From an uncultured Clostridia bacterium (GTDB taxonomy: Bacteria > Bacillota > Clostridia > Oscillospirales > Ruminococcaceae), in the NCBI GenBank assembly GCA_947632025.1, contig CANRNN010000008.1, forward strand, positions 62,001-126,000: 64,000 bases of DNA, in the 5' to 3' direction. Below the pieces are notes generated by a model that made no database searches, was not told the origin of the DNA, and was given only the letters and a program-made list of their open reading frames with translations. The position numbers were made by a program, and so were the translations under genes. Below, in pieces: positions 35,710 through 43,435 of the stretch (position 1 is its first letter; each line of letters starts with the position of its first letter).

Positions 35710-35738
35710 TTGCAAAATTCGTAAAATTAAGATATAAT
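35710..35738 (+). promoter_or_regulatory. Promoter of mtaB
   Basis: TTGCAA at 35710-35715 and TATAAT at 35733-35738, 17-base spacer, about 130 bases before the start codon. The leader between has short inverted GCA/TGC words but no clear riboswitch. Confidence 0.7.
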
Positions 35739-35869
35739 ATAGTAGTAAAGGAAAATTGTAATTGTAAATTTTGCACAAAAGTCCGACGCAGTTTTCGGCA
35801 TACTTCCCCTATATATGCCGCAGACCGCGCAATTGCAATATTGAACATATAAAACAGGCAGGTGAAATT

Positions 35870-37144
35870 ATGACCTTTGAAATCGTAACACTCGGCTGCA
35901 AGCTTAACTTCTGCGAGAGCGCTGCGATCGAAAAGCAGCTTATTGATCAGGGCTTCACACCCTCCGAAAACGGACAAGCCGATATCTGCGTCGTGAATTC
36001 CTGCGCCGTGACGGCTGCGGCGGTTTCCAAAACACGACATGCGCTGTCAAAACTGCGGCGGGAAAATCCGAACGCCGTGACGGTGCTTTGCGGCTGTTTC
36101 CCTCAGAGCTTTCCGGAAGAAGCAGGTCTGAACGCCGACGCGGATATCGTCGTCGGAAATTCCGATAAGAGCAGGACCGGTCAGCTCGTTGCAGAATACC
36201 TAAAGCACGGAACAAAAACCGTTAAGGTCAACCCCATTACACGGGAATTTGACGAAAACGCTTCCGTTCCCGACGAGGACAGAACTCGTGCGTTCATTAA
36301 AATACAGGACGGCTGCGACAGATTCTGCACATACTGTATAATCCCCACTGCGAGAGGACGCACCCGTTCGCTTGCTCCCGAAAAAATAACCGAACAAGCC
36401 GTTCGCTGTGTCAGAAACGGTCACAAGGAAATAGTACTTACGGGGATAAATCTCAGCTGCTACGGGCAGGAGCTGGGGCTGTCGCTCGCGGACGGAGCCG
36501 CTGCTGCGGCAAGGTCGGGCGTTGAACGGATACGGTTAAGCTCGCTGGAGCCCGAAATGCTTACCGACGAGGAAATAGCTAAGCTGAAAACCGTAAAAGG
36601 GCTATGCCCGCATTTTCATCTGTCGCTTCAGTCGGGCAGCGATACGGTTCTGAAACGAATGAACCGCCGCTATGACACGGAAACATACCGCAGCGTGGCA
36701 GAAAAGCTGCGCAAAACGTTTCCCGACTGTTCGCTGACAACGGACATTATCGTCGGCTTTCCGGGAGAAACAGAAGAAGAATTCGGGCAGACCATGGACT
36801 TCATTTCCGAAATAAAATTCGCGAAGATCCACGTCTTTCCTTATTCTATAAGAAAGGGGACAGTGGCAGCTGAAATGGTTCAGACAGACCCCGTTGCCCG
36901 CGCCAAGCGCGCAGAGATCCTGAACGAAGCGGCAAAGCGTCTGGAAACGGAATTTCTAAGCTCTCAGAAAAATACCGTTCAGACCGTTCTCGTAGAAAAG
37001 CCGCAGTCAAAGGAATACTCGTTCGGCTTCACGGAGAATTACACTCCCGTGAGGATATATGGAAAGCCTATCGAGCGGCATACCCTCACAAAGGTGATAA
37101 TCAGCGGCTTCGGCAGAGGTTTCTGCGAGGGCAAACTGCTGTGA
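35870..37144 (+). CDS. mtaB: tRNA t6A37 methylthiotransferase
   Basis: A radical-SAM methylthiotransferase that converts t6A37 to ms2t6A37. The track start at 35771 is too early: the ATG at 35870 gives MTFEIVTLGCKLNFCESA, the family N-terminus, preceded by AGGTG; 424 residues. The N-terminal domain has the conserved Cys residues of the auxiliary cluster (C at TLGCKLN, VNSCAV, CGCF), and the radical-SAM triad is CDRFCTYCIIP. The TRAM domain is at the C-terminus. Confidence 0.93.
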   Translation: MTFEIVTLGCKLNFCESAAIEKQLIDQGFTPSENGQADICVVNSCAVTAAAVSKTRHALSKLRRENPNAVTVLCGCFPQSFPEEAGLNADADIVVGNSDKSRTGQLVAEYLKHGTKTVKVNPITREFDENASVPDEDRTRAFIKIQDGCDRFCTYCIIPTARGRTRSLAPEKITEQAVRCVRNGHKEIVLTGINLSCYGQELGLSLADGAAAAARSGVERIRLSSLEPEMLTDEEIAKLKTVKGLCPHFHLSLQSGSDTVLKRMNRRYDTETYRSVAEKLRKTFPDCSLTTDIIVGFPGETEEEFGQTMDFISEIKFAKIHVFPYSIRKGTVAAEMVQTDPVARAKRAEILNEAAKRLETEFLSSQKNTVQTVLVEKPQSKEYSFGFTENYTPVRIYGKPIERHTLTKVIISGFGRGFCEGKLL

Positions 37145-37199
37145 GATATCCGAATACCTATATAAATATAAAAATAAAAAATCCGGAGGATAAAGAAAA

Positions 37200-40100
37200 A
37201 TGGTTTATCGTGTTTATGTTGAAAAGAAAAAGCTGTACGCCGTCGAGGGAAAAGAGGTGCTTTCCGACCTCAATACGGCGCTAGGACTGAAAAATGTTTC
37301 AGGCGTTCGTGTTGTCAACCGCTACGACGCGGAGGGACTTTCCGAGGAGGATTTCAAAAAAGCCGTGCCGACGGTCTTTTCCGAGCCGCCCGTAGACGAC
37401 GTATTCTATACGCTGCCCGAAATTTCCGATAAGGAAAGAATGTTTGCCGTGGAGTTCCTGCCGGGGCAGTTCGACCAGAGAGCGGATTCGGCGGCACAGT
37501 GTATCCAGCTCCTTCTCGGCGGCGAACGTCCGAATGTCAGATACGCGAAGATCTACATACTCGGCGGTGAGATCTCCGACGAGGAATTCGCGAAAATAAA
37601 GCACTACCTTATCAACGCCGTTGAGGCGCGCGAGTGCGGTTTCGAGGAAAAGCAGACGCTGAAAGTAAGCTACGATATCCCAACCGAGGTAGAAACTCTT
37701 GACGGCTTTATCGAAAAAACCGAAAGCGAGCTTGCAGAATTTGTCGTAAAGTACGGTCTTGCCATGGACAACGATGATATAAAATTCTGTCAGGATTATT
37801 TCAAAAGCGAACACCGCGACCCGACTATCACCGAGATCCGTATGATTGACACTTACTGGAGCGACCATTGCCGTCATACTACTTTCGGCACGATAATTGA
37901 CAGCGCCGACATCAAAACCGACTGTGTGGCGAAAACCTACGCCGAGTACAAGCTCCACCGCGAGGAATTAGGGCGCGGGGATAAGCCCGTCTGCCTTATG
38001 GATATCGCGACACTGGCGGCGAAAAAACTCAAAAAAGACGGGCTTCTCCCCGACCTTGACGAAAGCGAGGAGATAAACGCCTGCTCGGTGAAGATTACCG
38101 TTGACGTTGACGGCAAGGACGAGCAGTGGCTTTTGATGTTCAAGAACGAAACGCATAATCACCCGACCGAGATAGAGCCGTTCGGCGGTGCGGCGACTTG
38201 TTTGGGCGGCGCTATCCGCGACCCGCTTTCGGGGCGTTCTTATGTTTATCAGGCGATGAGAGTAACGGGCGCGTCCGACCCGCTGCTGCCGTTTGAGAAA
38301 ACACTTAAAGGTAAACTTCCTCCGAGAAAGATAACCACCACCGCTGCGGCGGGCTATTCCTCCTACGGAAACCAGATAGGTCTTGCGACAGGTCATGTAG
38401 CGGAAATTTATCACCCCGGCTATATGGCTAAAAGAATGGAAATCGGCGCGGTAGTGGGAGCGGCTCCCATTGAGAACGTCCGCCGCGAAAGACCCGCTCC
38501 GGATGATGTTGTCATTCTCCTTGGCGGGCGCACGGGACGCGACGGCTGCGGTGGAGCAACAGGTTCCTCGAAAGCTCACAGCGTACAGTCGCTCGATACC
38601 TGCGGAGCGGAGGTGCAAAAGGGAAATGCTCCCGAAGAGAGAAAGCTCCAGCGTCTGTTCAGAAATCCCGAAGCTACAAGACTTATCAAGCGCTGCAACG
38701 ACTTCGGCGCAGGCGGCGTTTCCGTTGCTATCGGAGAGCTTGCGGACGGTCTGGAGATAGACCTCAACGCCGTTCCGAAGAAATATGACGGTCTGGACGG
38801 CACGGAGCTTGCTATTTCAGAATCGCAGGAAAGAATGGCTGTCGTGGTCGATCCCAAAGACGCCGAAAAATTCCGCGAGCTTGCTTCTAAAGAAAACCTC
38901 GAATCCACTCCCGTGGCGGTTGTAAAAGCCGAACCGCGCCTTAAAATGAACTGGAACGGCAAGACGATTGTCGATATTTCCCGCGAATTTTTGAATTCAA
39001 ACGGTGCGGAAAAGCATACAAGCGTTTTTGTCCCGCACGCGGAGGTAAATTATTCCACAAACAGAAGAAATTCCCCCGAATGTTGGGAAGAACTTGTAAC
39101 CGACCTTAATGTCTGCTCGCAGAGGGGCTTGGTTCAGCGTTTTGACTCGACGATAGGCGGCGGCACAGTGCTTATGCCGTTTGCGGGAAGATATCAGCAG
39201 ACGCCTGTTCAGGCAATGGCGGCGAAGATACCTGTGCTTGACGGGGAAACCACCACGGCTTCCGTTATGGCGTGGGGCTTTGATCCGAAAGTTTCGGAGC
39301 AGTCGCCGTATCACGGGGCATACTGCGCGGTCGTTGAGAGTATCGCGAAAGTTGTGGCGGCAGGCGGCGATAATGAAAAGTGCCGTCTTACGTTCCAGGA
39401 GTATTTCGAGAGAACGCAGGGGAATCCCGAACGCTGGGGAAAGCCGTTTTCGGCGCTCCTCGGAGCATACAGAGCGCAGCTTGATATGGGCTGCGGCGCA
39501 ATAGGCGGCAAGGACAGTATGAGCGGCACATTCGAGCATATCGACGTTCCTCCGACGCTTGTGTCGTTTGCAATTTGCACGGCTAAGACCGACAACATCA
39601 TCTCCGCAGAATTCAAATGCCCGTACAGCAAAATCGGCTTTATCCGACCCGAATATGACGAGAACAGACTGCCGAAGCCCGAAAGCGTGAAGCAGGTATT
39701 TGCGGTCGTCAAAAAGCTTATCGCTCAGAAAAAGGCTATCTCGGTCTGGAGCGTGGCGAACGGTGGCGCCGCCGAGGGCGTTTTCAAAATGACGCTTGGA
39801 AATCACGTCGGCGCAAGGCTTGAAAATATTTCGGACGAGGAGCTTTTCACGCCCGTTTACGGCGCGTTCGTAATGGAGCTTGACGGCGAGTGTAGCGAGG
39901 AGAACGTCCGCATTATAGGCGAAACTCTTCCCGAATACGAAATTGTCTGCGGCGATGTGACGCTTGATATTTCAAAGCTTGAAAAGAAATGGTCCGATGT
40001 TCTTGAACCTGTGTTCAAGTCGAAAACGAAGTTCGAGCCTGCTCCCGAAAAAGCAGAATTCAAGGGCGGCTGTGAGCTTCTTTTGAACCGCAATTCTCCG

Positions 40101-40907
40101 AAAATAGCGCACCCGCGTGTGCTTATCCCCGTATTCCCCGGAACCAACTGCGAGTACGACACCGCGAAAGCGTTTGAGAAATACGGCGCGAAAGCGGAAA
40201 TATTCGTTATAAAGAATCTCTCCGCTTCCGATATCGAGGACAGCGTAGAGGCGTTCGCGAAGCTTATCGGACAGAGCCAGATGATAGCTCTCCCCGGAGG
40301 ATTTTCGGGCGGCGACGAGCCGGAAGGTTCGGCGAAGTTTATCAACGCGTTCTTCCGCAATCCGAGGATAACCGAAGAAACGGAAAATATGCTTCACAAG
40401 CGCGACGGTCTGATGATAGGCATATGCAACGGATTTCAGGCGCTGATGAAGCTCGGACTTGCGCCGTTCGGGCATATCACTCCGCTTACGGGACAAAGCC
40501 CGACGCTCACATATAACGAGATAGGCAGACACCAGTCGCAGATAGTGTACACGAGAATATGCACGGACAAGTCGCCGTGGCTTTCAAACTGCAAGGTGGG
40601 CGATATCCACGCTATACCGATTTCTCATGGCGAGGGAAGATTTGTCGCGGGCGGCGAGATGCTCAGAAAGCTTATTGACAACGGTCAGGTTGCGACGCAG
40701 TATGTGGATCTTGCGGGAGAACCGACGCTTGAAACGGCATTCAACCCGAACGGTTCGATGTGTGCTGTTGAGGGAATAGTTTCCCCCGACGGACGTGTAT
40801 TGGGCAAGATGGGGCATACCGAGCGTCTTACGAGCGGCTGCTGCAAGAACGTTGACGGCAACAAGGAACAGCTGCTGTTCAAGAGCGGTGTGGAGTATTT
40901 CTTGTAA
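37200..40907 (+). CDS. purL: Phosphoribosylformylglycinamidine synthase, single chain
   Basis: Fourth step of purine synthesis: FGAR + Gln + ATP to FGAM. The 1235 residues fuse the PurS-, PurL- and PurQ-like parts, the clostridial long form. Segments include DTYWSDHCRHTTFGT, FKNETHNHPTEIEPFGGAAT, GRTGRDGCGGATGSS and the C-terminal glutaminase GTNCEYDTAKAFEKYG, PGGFSGGDEPEGSAKF, GICNGFQALMKLGL (nucleophile Cys) and HGEGRF. GGAGG precedes the ATG. No other purine gene is adjacent; guaA lies 20 kb away. Confidence 0.97.
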   Translation: MVYRVYVEKKKLYAVEGKEVLSDLNTALGLKNVSGVRVVNRYDAEGLSEEDFKKAVPTVFSEPPVDDVFYTLPEISDKERMFAVEFLPGQFDQRADSAAQCIQLLLGGERPNVRYAKIYILGGEISDEEFAKIKHYLINAVEARECGFEEKQTLKVSYDIPTEVETLDGFIEKTESELAEFVVKYGLAMDNDDIKFCQDYFKSEHRDPTITEIRMIDTYWSDHCRHTTFGTIIDSADIKTDCVAKTYAEYKLHREELGRGDKPVCLMDIATLAAKKLKKDGLLPDLDESEEINACSVKITVDVDGKDEQWLLMFKNETHNHPTEIEPFGGAATCLGGAIRDPLSGRSYVYQAMRVTGASDPLLPFEKTLKGKLPPRKITTTAAAGYSSYGNQIGLATGHVAEIYHPGYMAKRMEIGAVVGAAPIENVRRERPAPDDVVILLGGRTGRDGCGGATGSSKAHSVQSLDTCGAEVQKGNAPEERKLQRLFRNPEATRLIKRCNDFGAGGVSVAIGELADGLEIDLNAVPKKYDGLDGTELAISESQERMAVVVDPKDAEKFRELASKENLESTPVAVVKAEPRLKMNWNGKTIVDISREFLNSNGAEKHTSVFVPHAEVNYSTNRRNSPECWEELVTDLNVCSQRGLVQRFDSTIGGGTVLMPFAGRYQQTPVQAMAAKIPVLDGETTTASVMAWGFDPKVSEQSPYHGAYCAVVESIAKVVAAGGDNEKCRLTFQEYFERTQGNPERWGKPFSALLGAYRAQLDMGCGAIGGKDSMSGTFEHIDVPPTLVSFAICTAKTDNIISAEFKCPYSKIGFIRPEYDENRLPKPESVKQVFAVVKKLIAQKKAISVWSVANGGAAEGVFKMTLGNHVGARLENISDEELFTPVYGAFVMELDGECSEENVRIIGETLPEYEIVCGDVTLDISKLEKKWSDVLEPVFKSKTKFEPAPEKAEFKGGCELLLNRNSPKIAHPRVLIPVFPGTNCEYDTAKAFEKYGAKAEIFVIKNLSASDIEDSVEAFAKLIGQSQMIALPGGFSGGDEPEGSAKFINAFFRNPRITEETENMLHKRDGLMIGICNGFQALMKLGLAPFGHITPLTGQSPTLTYNEIGRHQSQIVYTRICTDKSPWLSNCKVGDIHAIPISHGEGRFVAGGEMLRKLIDNGQVATQYVDLAGEPTLETAFNPNGSMCAVEGIVSPDGRVLGKMGHTERLTSGCCKNVDGNKEQLLFKSGVEYFL

Positions 40908-41041
40908 TGGAATAAATAAGGAGCGGGCTTAATTTTGTTTGTCTTTTTTGCTGCACATCATTCTCTTGCCATTGGTAAAAGTGAACGGTCCGTCCCGGAA
41001 TTTCAGGGGGTAGATTTGTGCAATATTTTATCGGGAAAATG

Positions 41042-41070
41042 TTGACATTTTCGTTTTTGTATGATATAAT
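41042..41070 (+). promoter_or_regulatory. Promoter of the exported hypothetical gene
   Basis: TTGACA, 17-base spacer and TATAAT, 23 bases before the next ATG. Confidence 0.8.
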
Positions 41071-41092
41071 ATAAGTGGAGGTTGACACGGTT

Positions 41093-41533
41093 ATGAAGAA
41101 TCAAATTTTAAAAAGGTGTCTGTCTGTTTTAGCGGCTCTTATCGTAACTGTTGGAGGCGTAACAGTATATGCTAGTGTTTTGCCGGATTATGAAAACAAG
41201 TTTTTCACCGGAAAACTACAAAACACATCGACAGTTTATATGATTGCGGAAAGCAGAGATCTCCAACTTCACAACCTGTATTATCCCACAGGTGCAATGT
41301 CTAATATTTTCGTTACCGGGCATAATCCAGAAACGTTCATATTTGGTGTTGGTACAAATGGTCTGGTTGCAACATTTGCAAGTGGCAGTTGCAACCAGAC
41401 TATGCTCGACGGAACTGTTGTTCGGGTCTTTAATCAGCCTGTGATCATATCAGATACCGAGGTCACAGTCACGGGTATCTTTTCTAAAAAGTATACTGTA
41501 AGCTTCAACAACAGAGATTATGAAAGCGTTTGA
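41093..41533 (+). CDS. Exported hypothetical protein
   Basis: 146 residues from the ATG at 41093, which has GGAGG 11 bases upstream; the track's GTG at 41075 would place the promoter too close. The signal sequence KNQILKRCLSVLAALIVTVG is followed by a small secreted domain of beta character. No family was recognised. The next gene begins 19 bases after its stop, so the two probably form an operon. Confidence 0.7.
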   Translation: MKNQILKRCLSVLAALIVTVGGVTVYASVLPDYENKFFTGKLQNTSTVYMIAESRDLQLHNLYYPTGAMSNIFVTGHNPETFIFGVGTNGLVATFASGSCNQTMLDGTVVRVFNQPVIISDTEVTVTGIFSKKYTVSFNNRDYESV

Positions 41534-41552
41534 CCGCAGAGGAGGGATCGCT

Positions 41553-42077
41553 ATGAAATTTAAAAGTATTGTAAAATCTGCCTTAGTCGGGGCTGTGTGC
41601 CTTGTAATGGCAGGCTGCGCTGCAGCAAGTGCGGATTTTGTGCCGTACAAAGAGATTGACGAAACAATTGTAAAGGACGGCTATTACACCACAGATGTCG
41701 ATGAAAGCTATATCCACGTTGAAAATGGCACAATAGAGCTTTGCAATTTCTCCGAAGAAAACGAGCTTGAAGCTATCGAGGGATATTGGAATGAGTATCT
41801 TGAGGGGCTTTCAGATGAGGAAAAGGAGCTTCGTTTGGGCGACCATGACGGCTATGTTGCAAACAGCTTGGAGGGCGCAAAGGAAACCTATGCAAAGCAG
41901 GAATATACGCCTATGACGTTTTATGTTAATGCCTATTTGACGGTTCGTATGCTGCTTTTAGACGCGTTTGACCCCGAAGGCGAAACCGGCTCATATCATG
42001 GGTATTTGGTGAACGATGATGGGTGCATTTATTTGAATCCTGAAAAGCTTTACAGCTTTGCCGGCGAAGAAATTTAA
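41553..42077 (+). CDS. Lipoprotein of unknown function
   Basis: 174 residues from the ATG at 41553, with GGAGGG upstream; the track start at 41520 overlaps the previous gene. The signal peptide ends in a lipobox (VCLVMAGC), so the mature protein is probably lipid-anchored outside the membrane. The remainder is acidic (LEGLSDEEKELRLGDHDG) with no recognised domain. A strong terminator follows directly. Confidence 0.72.
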   Translation: MKFKSIVKSALVGAVCLVMAGCAAASADFVPYKEIDETIVKDGYYTTDVDESYIHVENGTIELCNFSEENELEAIEGYWNEYLEGLSDEEKELRLGDHDGYVANSLEGAKETYAKQEYTPMTFYVNAYLTVRMLLLDAFDPEGETGSYHGYLVNDDGCIYLNPEKLYSFAGEEI

Positions 42078-42083
42078 AGGTAA

Positions 42084-42109
42084 GGGGGCAGGAAACTGCC
42101 CCTTTTTTG
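42084..42109 (+). terminator. Terminator after the lipoprotein gene
   Basis: GGGGCAG and CTGCCCC with a GAAA loop and a six-T run. Confidence 0.93.
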
Positions 42110-42148
42110 TTGGGAATTGCAGTGAGTTGTAATTTTTTTAAAACCCCC

Positions 42149-42177
42149 TTGACAAGTTGTTTGAATTGTGATATAAT
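42149..42177 (+). promoter_or_regulatory. Promoter of the tRNA-Ala gene
   Basis: TTGACA and TATAAT with a 17-base spacer, about 58 bases upstream of the mature tRNA. Confidence 0.8.
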
Positions 42178-42235
42178 AATGATGTTGGAGTTTAGGCGGC
42201 TGTTTGCAAAAGTGAATGGTTAGCGGCTCCGATAT

Positions 42236-42311
42236 GGGGGTATAGCTCAGTTGGGAGAGCGCTTGCTTCGCATGTAAGAGGTCAGGGGTTCGAATCCCCT
42301 TATCTCCACCA
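42236..42311 (+). tRNA. tRNA-Ala (anticodon CGC)
   Basis: 76 nt including an encoded CCA end. Acceptor GGGGGTA pairs with TATCTCC and contains the G3-U70 pair that marks alanine tRNAs. The D stem is GCTC/GAGC, the anticodon stem CTTGC/GTAAG with loop TTCGCAT, so the anticodon is CGC (codon GCG). The T arm is AGGGG TTCGAAT CCCCT. All stems close. Confidence 0.95.
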
Positions 42312-42331
42312 GCCGGTGTGACCGGCAGCAA

Positions 42332-42366
42332 GTTCGTCTCGCAGGTTGCTGCGGGACGTTTTGTTT
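42332..42366 (+). terminator. Hairpin after the tRNA
   Basis: GTCTCGCAG and CTGCGGGAC pair with one G-U, followed by GTTTTGTTTT. An additional small GCCGG/CCGGC stem lies just before it. Confidence 0.7.
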
Positions 42367-42531
42367 TCGCTCGACTTTGAGGAAATTCTTTTTTATAAAG
42401 TTTAGTAGCAGGACAATGCTCTGCACCGAAGCGTGTCGGTGAATCTTAGAGATTGAAGCTAAATGTTGTCACGAGTACACAATTTGCTTTGTATGACCGA
42501 GTCGGTCGACTTCGCAAGGAGGGAGAAAGCT

Positions 42532-43065
42532 ATGGTAGACAGTGTAGGCTTTGAGTCATATTACAATGTTGTGCCGAATTCCGTCAATGGCAAAATTAAG
42601 GAAAATTATTTAGGCTTTCAGGACTTGCTCACTGAAAAGACAGGTTCAGGAAAAACGACATTGCACGGATTTGTCGGAGATGGACAATGTTTGGCATTTA
42701 ACGGAATATCTGCGGAAGCTATGGAACATATCTTGAAGGCAATAATGTCCCTTGGCGACGGCACAAAGAACATTTGGGAAATAGTCCTGCAGCTCGAAAA
42801 AAAGGTTGACATAAAGGTCCTGAAAGAAATCATTGCTATGGCTTTTGATGACTCTGCAGCAGAAAACAGCATTGCAGCTCTGCTTGTGAGATATTGGAAG
42901 AAAAAAGAACTGTTGGGTGATAATATATCGGAAGTCAACGTTGATGTTTCGGCTTACTCCAATCAGGATCATATTAACAACAAAGCCGTTTCAGAGTTGG
43001 AGGCACTGATTCGCAAGAAAGAAGAGCGAAAGTCTGTTTCGACGATTATTAGAACATCGAATTAA
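42532..43065 (+). CDS. Hypothetical protein
   Basis: 177 residues from the ATG at 42532, preceded by AAGGAGGG; the track's ATG-containing extension to 42463 has no ribosome-binding site. The sequence is soluble, with a partial P-loop-like GSGKTTLHGFVGD whose flanking residues do not fit Walker A well, and a helical C-terminal part ending in a basic segment. No family was recognised. A perfect palindromic terminator follows. Confidence 0.6.
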   Translation: MVDSVGFESYYNVVPNSVNGKIKENYLGFQDLLTEKTGSGKTTLHGFVGDGQCLAFNGISAEAMEHILKAIMSLGDGTKNIWEIVLQLEKKVDIKVLKEIIAMAFDDSAAENSIAALLVRYWKKKELLGDNISEVNVDVSAYSNQDHINNKAVSELEALIRKKEERKSVSTIIRTSN

Positions 43066-43121
43066 ATGTGTATGAGAAAACTCTGCACATATAATGACTA
43101 ATAACCATACCTATAAATTTT

Positions 43122-43156
43122 AACCTCACCCCCGCGATCGCGGGGGTGAGGTTTTT
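43122..43156 (+). terminator. Perfect 32-base palindromic terminator
   Basis: The arms AACCTCACCCCCGCGA and their exact complement meet without a spacer, followed by five Ts. Confidence 0.85.
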
Positions 43157-43235
43157 CTTATAAAAGTTACTTATTTGTTATGCAATCTTGCATTTTCAAA
43201 CATATTGTTTCGGAAAACAGGTTCTCTGAAATATT

Positions 43236-43421
43236 TCAGCCGCGCTTTGAAATATACCATCTCAGCACGCACGCTCCTCCTATCACAAACGCAATTCCTA
43301 TAAGCAGCAGCACCAAAACCTTTAAGATTCCCATATAAAACGCCATAAATATCCCAAGCCCAAGGCAGACTGCTCCAACCGCAAAAAGCGTGATTATAAA
43401 GCCGGGCCAACTTTTGTGCAT
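43236..43421 (-). CDS. Small two-helix membrane protein
   Basis: 61 residues: a short polar start, two hydrophobic helices (FIITLFAVGAVCLGLGIFMA and VLVLLLIGIAFVIGGACVL) and a basic end. GGGGAG lies 8 bases before the ATG. It begins 14 bases after the hybrid kinase, so it is probably the last gene of that operon. The overlapping 79-residue ORF in another frame lacks such features and is rejected. Confidence 0.65.
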   Translation of the reverse strand: MHKSWPGFIITLFAVGAVCLGLGIFMAFYMGILKVLVLLLIGIAFVIGGACVLRWYISKRG

Positions 43422-43435
43422 TGCTTAAACTCCCC

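Noticed and set aside
38997-39806. 269-residue minus-strand ORF inside purL
   Set aside because: Antisense to the conserved PurL domain, with no ribosome-binding site or family features.
42621-42700. Walker A motif in the 177-residue hypothetical protein
   Set aside because: GSGKTT is present, but the first glycine of GxxxxGKT is replaced by Glu and no Walker B or ATPase fold follows.
43171-43410. 79-residue minus-strand ORF overlapping the small membrane protein
   Set aside because: The alternative frame (43236-43421) has a good ribosome-binding site and two clean membrane helices; this one has neither.
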